Below, piece after piece: positions 1-6,557 of a stretch of 7,624 nt of DNA. The notes below the pieces were generated by a model, which worked only from the letters and a program-made list of their open reading frames with translations, had not been told where the DNA came from and did not search any database. The position numbers and the translations under genes were made by a program. How positions within the stretch are numbered: the first letter of the stretch is position 1; each line of letters begins with the position of its first letter. The DNA is from Candidatus Gastranaerophilales bacterium. Lineage in GTDB: Bacteria > Cyanobacteriota > Vampirovibrionia > Gastranaerophilales > Gastranaerophilaceae. The stretch spans positions 1 to 7,624 of the forward strand of contig CANQOM010000074.1 of the NCBI GenBank assembly GCA_947625445.1. The letters run 5' to 3'.

Positions 1-1009
1 GGTTGTAAAATCTAAAGATTTTTCGATGGCGCTAGCTTTACTTGTTATGTTTATAGTCATCATAAAGCTTTCTCCGTTTATTTGGGACCAAATTTCAATA
101 TTATTTGTATATTTATATGATAAAATTCCCGATAAGCATTTAGAAGACATAGGTTATGTTCACCTTGCAACCGCAATAATAATTCCTACAATGCTTATAA
201 TAGGTCCAATACTCATTTTAGCTGCATTTATAGCCATATTGGGAGATTTAATACAAATAGGTCCCTTAGTAACAACAAAGCCTTTAGAACCATCTTTGGA
301 TAAATTAAATCCAACAAAGTATTTTAAGAATTTAATGTCACCCAAAACTGCATTTGAATTGGTAAAAAATATTGTAAAGGTTGCATTATTAGGCTTAATT
401 GGCTGGATGGTATATTCTAATCACTTAGAAGCCATATTAGGGCTTGCTGCAATAGATAACAGTTTTGCAATATTAAATGAATTCGGTTCATTAATAATAG
501 AATTTGTGATGAAAGCAGGGATAGCATTTTTGATAATAGCCGCCGCAGATTACGGAATGGTCAGATGGAAATTTATGCAAGACCAAAAAATGTCCTTTAA
601 AGAAGTAAAAGATGAATATAAAAACCAAGAAGGTGACCCTCACGTAAAAGCAGCACTAAGACAAAGAAGACAACAGATGCTCCAGAGACAAATGATGGAT
701 TCAGTACCTGACGCTGATTTTGTCGTATCTAATCCGACACACATTGCTTGTGCATTAAAATACGATGCCGAAAAAATGGAATCTCCCAAATTATTAGCAA
801 AAGGCAGTGAATTATTTGCTAAAAAAATTATAGAAATAGCAAGAGAGCATCAAGTTCCTGTAATAGAAAATCCGCCTGTTGCAAGAGCTATCTTCAGAAT
901 GGTTGAAATTAATGCAACAATACCTCCAGAACTTTATAAAGCAGTAGCTGAAATATTGATTTTTGTTTATAATTTGAAAAATACACAAAAAGGTAGTAAT
1001 ATAAAGTAA
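1..1009 (+). CDS. flhB: Flagellar type III export protein FlhB, 5' end missing
   Basis: FlhB is the inner-membrane switch protein of the flagellar type III export gate; self-cleavage changes export from rod/hook to filament substrates. The frame is open from base 2, and the residues before the first ATG (VVKSKDFS, bases 2-25) match the conserved FlhB N-terminus, so the ATG at 26 is internal and about 20-25 residues lie outside the window. Four hydrophobic segments are visible near bases 26-85, 161-262, 356-415 and 494-559, as expected for the family. The cytoplasmic domain holds the NPTH autocleavage motif at 731-742, preceded by the family-typical GDPHVK stretch and followed by PPVARAIF. An injectisome SctU homologue is the alternative, but the overall wording of the C-domain and the sigma factor immediately downstream favour the flagellar form. 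Confidence 0.95.
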   Translation, partial: VVKSKDFSMALALLVMFIVIIKLSPFIWDQISILFVYLYDKIPDKHLEDIGYVHLATAIIIPTMLIIGPILILAAFIAILGDLIQIGPLVTTKPLEPSLDKLNPTKYFKNLMSPKTAFELVKNIVKVALLGLIGWMVYSNHLEAILGLAAIDNSFAILNEFGSLIIEFVMKAGIAFLIIAAADYGMVRWKFMQDQKMSFKEVKDEYKNQEGDPHVKAALRQRRQQMLQRQMMDSVPDADFVVSNPTHIACALKYDAEKMESPKLLAKGSELFAKKIIEIAREHQVPVIENPPVARAIFRMVEINATIPPELYKAVAEILIFVYNLKNTQKGSNIK

Positions 1010-1030
1010 GATACACAACAGACGTTGAAG

Positions 1031-1696
1031 ATGCACGAAAAAATAAAAGATTACATAAATATAATCGAAAAAGTTGCAAGAGTTGAACATAAGCGTATTC
1101 CTCATCATATGGTGGATTACGAAGAACTTGTCAGCATAGGTATTATTGCAATACAAGTTATGATTAAAGATAAGACCAATGAAGAATTGCAAAAATATAA
1201 TAATGCCTATATAGCAACTGCAGTCAGATGGGCGATAAGAAATGAATTAAGAAATCGCTATAAGTGGTATTCTTTAAAACATAACAACGAATCAAATGAT
1301 GAAGAATATGATGAACAATCGCAATCAGATGATGATGAAAATACTATTACACCCGGTAAAGTCAGAGAAGCTATCTATGAAACAATCTTGTCAATAGACA
1401 GTTTAGCCGCTGCCGCATCTGATAACGATTCACCTTATGATTTTATAAAAGACCCTTCTGCTCTTCCAGATGAAAAAGCAGAAATTTCCGAGTTAGGTTT
1501 AGTAATTAGAGAAGCTATAGCAAAACTTCCGCAAAAAGAAAGAACTATTATAGAATACAGATTTTATCGCAATATGCAGGTTAAAGAAATTGCTCAAAGA
1601 ATTGGTTTGTCTTCTTCAAGAATTACAAGAATTATACAATCGTCACTCAACACTGTTAAAGAATATTTAAACAAAAAAGAACATTACGGATATTAA
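1031..1696 (+). CDS. FliA/SigD-like RNA polymerase sigma factor (sigma-70 family)
   Basis: This is a group 3 sigma-70 factor of about 221 residues, directing RNA polymerase probably to flagellar or motility promoters. Region 2 is seen at about residues 8-75 (DYEELVSIGI, then an aromatic-containing helix AVRWAIRNELRNR). A C-terminal region 4 (about 160-215) has the typical LPQKERTIIEYRF start and a helix-turn-helix, VKEIAQRIGLSSSRITRII. A stretch ending in LSIDSL followed by DPSALPDEKAE resembles the region 3.2 loop of FliA proteins. Most of domain 3 is replaced by a strongly acidic stretch. The gene follows flhB by 21 nt (or 15 nt if a TTG at 1025 is used); neither start has a clear ribosome binding site, so translational coupling to flhB is likely. 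Location next to flhB is the main reason to favour FliA over another minor sigma factor. Confidence 0.85.
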   Translation: MHEKIKDYINIIEKVARVEHKRIPHHMVDYEELVSIGIIAIQVMIKDKTNEELQKYNNAYIATAVRWAIRNELRNRYKWYSLKHNNESNDEEYDEQSQSDDDENTITPGKVREAIYETILSIDSLAAAASDNDSPYDFIKDPSALPDEKAEISELGLVIREAIAKLPQKERTIIEYRFYRNMQVKEIAQRIGLSSSRITRIIQSSLNTVKEYLNKKEHYGY

Positions 1697-1698
1697 AG

Positions 1699-1726
1699 TT
1701 CAATATAGAGTTTCACAAATATTGAA
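1699..1726. repeat. 8-bp inverted repeat upstream of uvrA
   Basis: TTCAATAT (1699-1706) and ATATTGAA (1719-1726) form a perfect 8-bp dyad with a 12-nt centre. It lies just after the sigma-factor stop, and its right arm overlaps the proposed -35 box of uvrA. It could be a weak terminator (a T-rich run follows at about 1732-1740, but the stem has only one G-C pair per arm) or an operator. It does not match the LexA boxes of E. coli or Bacillus. Confidence 0.4.
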
Positions 1727-1751
1727 TAAGAATTTTATTTCATGACATAAT
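1722..1751 (+). promoter_or_regulatory. Candidate extended -10 promoter of uvrA
   Basis: TTGAAT (1722-1727), an 18-nt spacer and CATAAT (1746-1751) preceded by TG at 1743-1744 form a plausible sigma-70 extended -10 promoter. Six bases separate the -10 box from the uvrA ATG at 1758, so the expected transcription start falls on the A of the start codon. No Shine-Dalgarno sequence lies before that ATG, which fits a leaderless mRNA. Read-through from the flhB operon is also possible. Confidence 0.45.
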
Positions 1752-1757
1752 GTATGT

Positions 1758-4586
1758 ATGAACGATAAAATAATTATTAGAAAAGCAAATCAACATAATT
1801 TAAAAAATGTAAGTCTAGAATTACCAAAAAATGAGTTAATAGTTTTCACCGGAATATCAGGTTCAGGAAAAAGTTCACTTGCATTTGATACAATTTTTGC
1901 AGAAGGACAAAGAAGATATGTAGAAAGCCTTTCAAATTATGCAAGACAATTTTTAGGACAACTCGATAAGCCTGATGTTGAAAGCATTGAAGGATTATCT
2001 CCGGCTATTTCTATTGACCAAAAATCAACCAGCAATAACCCTCGTTCAACAGTAGGAACAGTTACTGAAATATACGATTATTTAAGATTATTATTTGCAA
2101 GAATCGGGACTCCTCATTGCCCTGAGTGTGGTAGTGAAATTGCTCCTCAGTCTATTGATGAAATAGTTGATAAAATATACACTTTACCTGAAGGAACAAA
2201 AATTCAACTTCTTGCACCTGTTGTCAGAGGAAAAAAAGGTGAATTTGTTAATCTTTTTGAAGAATTAAAACAAGAAGGATTTGTAAGAGTTAGAGTTGAC
2301 GGTGAAATTTATAATCTTGATGAAGACGAAATAGAATTAAATAAAACACAAAAACATACTATTGAAGTAGTTGTAGACAGGCTAGTAATAAAAGAGAGTG
2401 CTAAATCAAGACTGACAGATAGTGCTCAAATTGCTCTGCAAAAAGCAGACGGACTATTAATAGTTGATGCAATCGGTGGAAATGAAATGATATTTTCCGA
2501 AAAACTTGCGTGTCCTAATTGTAATTTAAGTTTCGAAGAGCTAGCTCCCAGAATATTCAGTTTTAACAATCCGTATGGCGCATGTCCTTCTTGCTCCGGG
2601 CTTGGCGCTCACTACGTTCCTGACCCTGATTTGTTAATCCCTGACAGAACAAAATCTCTTTCACAAGGGGCTATATATCCATGGGCTAAAACCGGAAATC
2701 AATACTATCAGGATATTCTTCAATCTGTTGCAAATCATTATAACATTGATATGAATTTACCTTTTGAAAATTTACCTCAAGAGCATCAAAAAATAATTTT
2801 GTATGGAAGCGGTAAAGAATTAATCAGACTAAGATTTAAAGAATTTGGCGGAACAAGATATGTCACTCAAATGAGACCTTTTACAGGCGTAATTCCATAT
2901 TTCATGAATAAATATACAGAATCTAACTCTGAAGAAGTAAGAGAATATATTCAGGAGTATATGTCTCAAATTCCCTGCAGTGAATGTCACGGAGCAAGAT
3001 TAAAGCCATTTTCACTTGCGGTTACCGTCGGAGGTAAAAATATATATGAAGTTTGTCTTCTTTCTATAAAAGAGGCATATAAATTCTTTTCTGACCTTAA
3101 CCTTGAATTAGATGATTATAAACTGGCAATAGCGAAACAAATTCTTGATGAAATCAGAGCAAGATTAAAATTTATGCTTGATGTAGGATTAAATTATCTA
3201 AATCTTGCGAGAATGTCAGCGACTCTTTCGGGTGGCGAAGCTCAGAGAATCAGACTTGCAACTCAAATTGGAAGCGGTTTATCAGGAGTTTTATATGTTT
3301 TGGATGAACCATCTATTGGTTTACATCAATATAACAATGACATGTTAATTAAAACTCTTATTCGACTTAGGAATTTAGGGAATACTCTAATTGTAGTCGA
3401 ACACGATGAAGATACAATAAGAAGTGCTGATTATATAGTAGATATAGGTGTATATGCAGGTGTAAACGGTGGTAAAGTAATTGCTCAAGGTTCACTTGAA
3501 GATATCATGAATACAAGAAAATCATTAACCGGTCAATATTTAAGCGGAGAAAAAGTTATTCCTATCCCTAAAAAACGGCGTGAAGGTAATGGCAAATATT
3601 TGGAAATTATTAATGCACATAAAAATAATCTTAAAAACATTAACGTTAAAATTCCTTTAGGGAAAGTAGTTGCGTTGACCGGTGTTTCAGGAAGCGGTAA
3701 ATCTACCTTAATGAATGATATATTATATGCATATTCAATTCACAAGCTCAATAAAAATAAACCAAAACCACAAGGGGTAGATAAAATTGAAGGTTTTGAA
3801 AATATAGATAAAGTAATTTGTATAGACCAATCTCCTATAGGAAGGACACCAAGGTCAAATCCTGCAACATATACCGATGTTTTTACTCATATAAGAGAAC
3901 TCTATGCCAAAACACCTGAAGCTAAGGTAAGAGGATATAACCCCGGCAGATTCAGCTTTAATGTTAAAGGTGGGAGATGTGAAGCCTGCAAAGGTGATGG
4001 TTTAACAAAAATTGAAATGAATTTCTTATCTGACGTTTACATTAAATGTAATGTATGTAAAGGTCAAAGATATAACAGAGAAACTCTTGAAGTAAAATAT
4101 AAAGGTAAAAATATCTCTGAAGTTCTTGATATGAGTATATCTGAAGCTCTTGAATTTTTTGAAGGAATACCAAAAATAAAAACCAGACTTCAAACATTAA
4201 ATGATGTAGGTTTGGGTTATATGAAATTAGGTCAAAGTGCAACAACACTGTCAGGAGGTGAAGCACAAAGAATTAAATTGGCCAGCGAATTGAATAAAAG
4301 AGCCACAGGAAAAACGCTATATCTTTTAGATGAACCTACTGTAGGACTTCACTGGTATGACCTGGATAAACTCATTAAAATTATTAATAAACTTGCTGAT
4401 GCGGGGAATACCATTCTTATAATTGAGCATAATCTTGATTTAATTAAGACCGTAGATCACATTATTGATTTAGGCCCTCAAGGAGGAGATGAAGGAGGAA
4501 CAATTATTACACAAGGTACTCCGGAAGAAGTAAGTAAAGTTAAAAACTCATTTACGGGGCAATATTTAAAAAAAATGCTTAAATAA
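1758..4586 (+). CDS. uvrA: UvrABC excinuclease subunit A
   Basis: UvrA is the damage-sensing ATPase of nucleotide excision repair; as a dimer it recognises distorted DNA and loads UvrB. The protein is full length (942 aa) and has both ABC cassettes. Cassette one has Walker A GISGSGKS (32-39), signature LSGGEAQRIRL (490-500) and Walker B VLYVLDEP (511-518). Cassette two has GVSGSGKST (642-650), LSGGEAQRIK (831-840) and TLYLLDEP (853-860). Zinc-binding CxxC pairs are at 252/255 with 276/279 and at 741/744 with 764/767, matching the E. coli zinc modules; further CxxC pairs occur at 121/124 and 407/410. The ATG at 1758 is the only usable start because the frame closes with TGA at 1743-1745. All key motifs are intact, so the gene should be functional. 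Confidence 0.98.
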   Translation: MNDKIIIRKANQHNLKNVSLELPKNELIVFTGISGSGKSSLAFDTIFAEGQRRYVESLSNYARQFLGQLDKPDVESIEGLSPAISIDQKSTSNNPRSTVGTVTEIYDYLRLLFARIGTPHCPECGSEIAPQSIDEIVDKIYTLPEGTKIQLLAPVVRGKKGEFVNLFEELKQEGFVRVRVDGEIYNLDEDEIELNKTQKHTIEVVVDRLVIKESAKSRLTDSAQIALQKADGLLIVDAIGGNEMIFSEKLACPNCNLSFEELAPRIFSFNNPYGACPSCSGLGAHYVPDPDLLIPDRTKSLSQGAIYPWAKTGNQYYQDILQSVANHYNIDMNLPFENLPQEHQKIILYGSGKELIRLRFKEFGGTRYVTQMRPFTGVIPYFMNKYTESNSEEVREYIQEYMSQIPCSECHGARLKPFSLAVTVGGKNIYEVCLLSIKEAYKFFSDLNLELDDYKLAIAKQILDEIRARLKFMLDVGLNYLNLARMSATLSGGEAQRIRLATQIGSGLSGVLYVLDEPSIGLHQYNNDMLIKTLIRLRNLGNTLIVVEHDEDTIRSADYIVDIGVYAGVNGGKVIAQGSLEDIMNTRKSLTGQYLSGEKVIPIPKKRREGNGKYLEIINAHKNNLKNINVKIPLGKVVALTGVSGSGKSTLMNDILYAYSIHKLNKNKPKPQGVDKIEGFENIDKVICIDQSPIGRTPRSNPATYTDVFTHIRELYAKTPEAKVRGYNPGRFSFNVKGGRCEACKGDGLTKIEMNFLSDVYIKCNVCKGQRYNRETLEVKYKGKNISEVLDMSISEALEFFEGIPKIKTRLQTLNDVGLGYMKLGQSATTLSGGEAQRIKLASELNKRATGKTLYLLDEPTVGLHWYDLDKLIKIINKLADAGNTILIIEHNLDLIKTVDHIIDLGPQGGDEGGTIITQGTPEEVSKVKNSFTGQYLKKMLK

Positions 4587-4591
4587 TCATA

Positions 4592-4627
4592 AAAAAATCC
4601 TTAATCTGACAAGTTTAAGGATTTTTT
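4592..4627. terminator. Bidirectional rho-independent terminator between uvrA and the convergent gene
   Basis: AAAAAATCCTTAA (4592-4604) pairs perfectly with TTAAGGATTTTTT (4615-4627), a 13-bp stem around a 10-nt loop. The right arm ends in a T-run for transcripts leaving uvrA, whose stop is only 5 nt upstream. The left arm's A-run supplies the same for transcripts of the minus-strand gene, which stops at 4662. Confidence 0.87.
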
Positions 4628-4661
4628 ATTTTAAATTTTAAATCTCATAAATAAATTTTGC

Positions 4662-5198
4662 TTAGGCATTTTCAACTTTATTTTGTTTATGATTATCAAC
4701 AGATTTACCAATTGCACCACCGATAATTCTGCCTGCTAAAGCACCTGCTGCCATAACTAATGCAGCTACACTTGCGGCAATTGCAACTCCTTTTACGCCT
4801 GTTTTTAATATTGTTTTATCAAAATTTTTAAATGATTCTTTTACGCCATTAATATATATATCTTTTTTTGTACCAAGTTTTTCAGCAGCTTTTTCTAAAT
4901 TTTCGTAACATAATTTATTGTTATTCTTCATAAAATTATCAAAAGAAGAATGCATTAATTCTGTAAAAGACTTACCTGCAGTTTTATCAAGATTATTTTC
5001 AGCAGTTTTGGAAACTCCGCTTAAGAAACTGTCTTTCATTGTCTTGATTTGTTTATTAATATTATCCTTAACTGGATTAATAAGCATCTCTTTTCTGTCA
5101 ATAGCGACATAAGCACCTGTAAGACCTAAACCTGCAACGGTTCCTACTTTTTTACCGATTTTGGATGAGTTATTTTGTTTTACTGCTTCAACTTTCAT
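4662..5198 (-). CDS. Hypothetical protein with glycine-rich C-terminal membrane segment
   Basis: I do not recognise a family with a known function. The 178-aa product begins MKVEAVKQNN. It has a short glycine-rich apolar stretch (about residues 14-33), a lysine-rich, probably helical middle (about 40-130) with one cysteine, and a strongly apolar Ala/Gly segment (about 134-164) containing a glycine-zipper-like GRIIGGAIG, then a polar tail. One C-terminal membrane helix or hairpin is likely; there is no ordinary signal peptide. An in-frame ATG at 5222 would add eight residues but has no ribosome binding site, whereas the ATG at 5198 has AAGGA 7 nt upstream, so the shorter form is chosen. The gene is monocistronic and ends against the uvrA terminator. 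The N-terminus resembles small lineage-restricted proteins I associate with Gastranaerophilales, but that is recollection, not a search. Confidence 0.75.
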   Translation of the reverse strand: MKVEAVKQNNSSKIGKKVGTVAGLGLTGAYVAIDRKEMLINPVKDNINKQIKTMKDSFLSGVSKTAENNLDKTAGKSFTELMHSSFDNFMKNNNKLCYENLEKAAEKLGTKKDIYINGVKESFKNFDKTILKTGVKGVAIAASVAALVMAAGALAGRIIGGAIGKSVDNHKQNKVENA

Positions 5199-5205
5199 AC
5201 TATCT

Positions 5206-5210
5206 TCCTT
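5206..5210 (-). promoter_or_regulatory. Ribosome binding site deciding the start of the hypothetical gene
   Basis: On the minus strand AAGGA lies 7 nt before the ATG at 5198-5196. No comparable sequence precedes the in-frame ATG at 5222-5220, so this site favours the shorter protein. Confidence 0.7.
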
Positions 5211-5288
5211 CTTACTTTTCATTTGTATTAAAACACATAAAAATTAAAAATTGACATAAATATGTATAATATGAAGATTTTTTAACAA

Positions 5289-5319
5289 ATAAAGAGGGTT
5301 TTATATAAACCCTCTTTAT
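5289..5319 (-). terminator. Hairpin terminator of the ispH-rpsA operon
   Basis: Bases 5289-5301 (ATAAAGAGGGTTT) and 5307-5319 (AAACCCTCTTTAT) pair perfectly, a 13-bp stem with five G-C pairs and a TATAT loop. Read on the minus strand, the stem is followed by a moderately T-rich TTGTT run. It is the first terminator-like structure downstream of rpsA, 142 nt after its stop codon, and also separates rpsA from the hypothetical gene. The plus strand would also form the hairpin, followed by ATATTAAT, so some bidirectional activity is possible. Confidence 0.75.
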
Positions 5320-5320
5320 A

Positions 5321-5461
5321 TTAATCGAGTGTCGTAACCGTAAAGTTTCTTACACTTCGCTTTATTACGGATACAGGCTCTGTCATTATTACTTCGTTAT
5401 GGCAGTTCACTTTGTAACATCTACTGCGTACCCGTATAAATTTACTCGAACATATTAAAAG
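5321..5461 (-). other. Unassigned segment downstream of rpsA: open in the rpsA frame for 46 codons
   Basis: Directly after the rpsA TAA the same frame stays open for 46 codons and ends at TAA 5323-5321, one base before the terminator hairpin. The only ATG inside (5386-5384) would give 21 residues beginning MTEPVSVIKR. An out-of-frame ATG (5453-5451) stops after three codons. The segment is about 38% G+C, rich for non-coding DNA here, and uses Arg codons CGG, CGC and CGA. It also has RNA-like pairing: TCGAGT (5325-5330) with ACTCGA (5444-5449), CCGTAA (5338-5343) with TTACGG (5365-5370), and GCAGT (5402-5406) with ACTGC (5423-5427). It may be a small or decayed gene, an rpsA extension or a structured 3' RNA; I cannot decide. 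Confidence 0.3.
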
Positions 5462-6541
5462 TTATTTTTCTATATCTTTAACGCTTAATGCGATTCTATG
5501 TTCTTGAGGAGTGAATTTTTTAATTAAAACTTGAACTTCATCTCCTACATTGTATATATTGAACGGATTAGCATTAGCCGGCTCCATTTCAGATGAAGGT
5601 AATAAAGCTTCAACACCCGGAAATATGTTAATAAATGCGCCAAATGATGTTACTTTATTAACAGTGCCTTTTATAACTTGCCCTTCTTTAAATTCATTTT
5701 CAATAGATTCCCAAGGATTTTCGCCCATTCTTTTTAAACTTAAGCTGATACGTTTCATATCCATATCTATTTTTAAGATTTTTACCTCAATTTCTTGTCC
5801 CAAAGAAATAACATCTGAAGGATGTTTAATTCTTTGCCAAGAAATTTCAGATATAGGAAGCAACCCATCAACACCGTTAATATCAACAAATGCACCAAAA
5901 TCTGCTATTCTTACAACTTTACCTGTAACAACAGAACCTATTTCTAATTGTGAAATAACTTCATCAACAACTTGTTCTCTTTGTTCAGCTACAGCTTGTC
6001 TTTGAGATAAAATTAATTTATTTCTTTTTGCATCAGCTTCTAAAACTTTAACTTCAATATCTTGTCCGATTAAACCGTCAAAAGGAGCACCTGTTCTTAA
6101 TTGACTTGCAGGAACAAACCCTCTTAAATCAGAAACTTCAACAATAACTCCGCCTCTTACTATCATTACTACTTTTGCTATTATTGTTTCATTATTAAAT
6201 TTCGCATTTTGAAGTTCTTGCCAAGCTTTTGCACAAGATAATTTCTTTAATGATAATAAGATTCTTCCGTTTTCATCATCTGTTTCATCTTTTAAGATGT
6301 AAAATTCTTTTACATCATTTATAGCCAAATACTCTGAATAATCTCTATCATTTACTTGGTTATTTGTAATTTCTCTGTTTGAAAGAAACGCTTCAGTTTT
6401 TGCTCCGATATCTACTAAAAAACCGTCATTTTCTTGTTTAATTACAATTCCTTTTACGACATCTGCCACTGAGAATTTGTAATTATAACTTTCTTCCAAT
6501 AATCTGACAAATTCATCTTGTTCATTTAATGTTTTTTCCAT
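5462..6541 (-). CDS. rpsA: 30S ribosomal protein S1, four S1 domains
   Basis: Protein S1 binds mRNA on the 30S subunit and helps initiation on structured or weak-site messages. The 359-aa product has four S1 (OB-fold) repeats at about residues 25-100, 118-183, 200-271 and 287-357. The third is the most canonical (VVRIADFGAFVDINGVDGLL, then KRISLSLKRM), and the fourth has the matching VTSFGAFINI. The first half, with its YNYKFSVADVVKG lead-in, VDIGAKTEAF and EFYILKDE, reads like the cyanobacterial S1, which normally has three repeats; here a fourth is present. E. coli S1 has six. The ATG at 6541 has AAAGGA 9 nt upstream. The gene follows ispH by 16 nt and shares its promoter. The reading frame beyond the stop stays open, as described for the adjacent segment. 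Confidence 0.94.
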   Translation of the reverse strand: MEKTLNEQDEFVRLLEESYNYKFSVADVVKGIVIKQENDGFLVDIGAKTEAFLSNREITNNQVNDRDYSEYLAINDVKEFYILKDETDDENGRILLSLKKLSCAKAWQELQNAKFNNETIIAKVVMIVRGGVIVEVSDLRGFVPASQLRTGAPFDGLIGQDIEVKVLEADAKRNKLILSQRQAVAEQREQVVDEVISQLEIGSVVTGKVVRIADFGAFVDINGVDGLLPISEISWQRIKHPSDVISLGQEIEVKILKIDMDMKRISLSLKRMGENPWESIENEFKEGQVIKGTVNKVTSFGAFINIFPGVEALLPSSEMEPANANPFNIYNVGDEVQVLIKKFTPQEHRIALSVKDIEK

Positions 6542-6550
6542 TTTTATTTA

Positions 6551-6556
6551 TCCTTT
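6551..6556 (-). promoter_or_regulatory. Ribosome binding site of rpsA
   Basis: AAAGGA on the minus strand lies 9 nt before the rpsA ATG and fills the short gap after the ispH stop (6560-6558). rpsA is thus translated from its own site within the shared mRNA rather than as part of a fused protein. Confidence 0.7.
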
Positions 6557-6557
6557 C

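Noticed and set aside
26..1009. flhB beginning at the ATG at base 26
   Set aside because: The eight codons before it match conserved FlhB sequence, so this Met is internal and the gene starts outside the window.
812..1192. 126-codon open frame on the minus strand across the flhB-sigma junction
   Set aside because: It is antisense to two well-supported genes, is rich in Cys, Phe, Tyr and Asn as typical for antisense of AT-rich coding DNA, and has no ribosome binding site.
5251..5270. Perfect TTGACA and TATAAT boxes on the plus strand
   Set aside because: They are separated by only 8 nt, far from the 16-18 needed for one promoter, and TATAAT has no fitting -35 box 17 nt upstream; the transcript would run straight into the hairpin at 5289.
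5325..5449. Integron attC-like or MITE-like element
   Set aside because: Only the outer six bases are complementary; there is no extended imperfect palindrome, no GTTRRRY/RYYYAAC box pair and no flanking target duplication.
5309..5458. Plus-strand 49-codon open frame opposite the post-rpsA segment
   Set aside because: Its codons are exactly the reverse complements of the minus-strand frame, so it is open because that frame lacks TTA, CTA and TCA; the only ATG (5399) gives 19 residues without a ribosome binding site.
5321..5461. Resemblance of the translated segment to a zinc-ribbon protein such as S27e
   Set aside because: Only one cysteine pair (spaced C-x4-C) is present and the second pair is absent, so the likeness is too weak to name.
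5550..6005. 151-codon plus-strand open frame inside rpsA
   Set aside because: It is the antisense shadow of the S1 repeats; the residues show no domain and rpsA is certain on the other strand.
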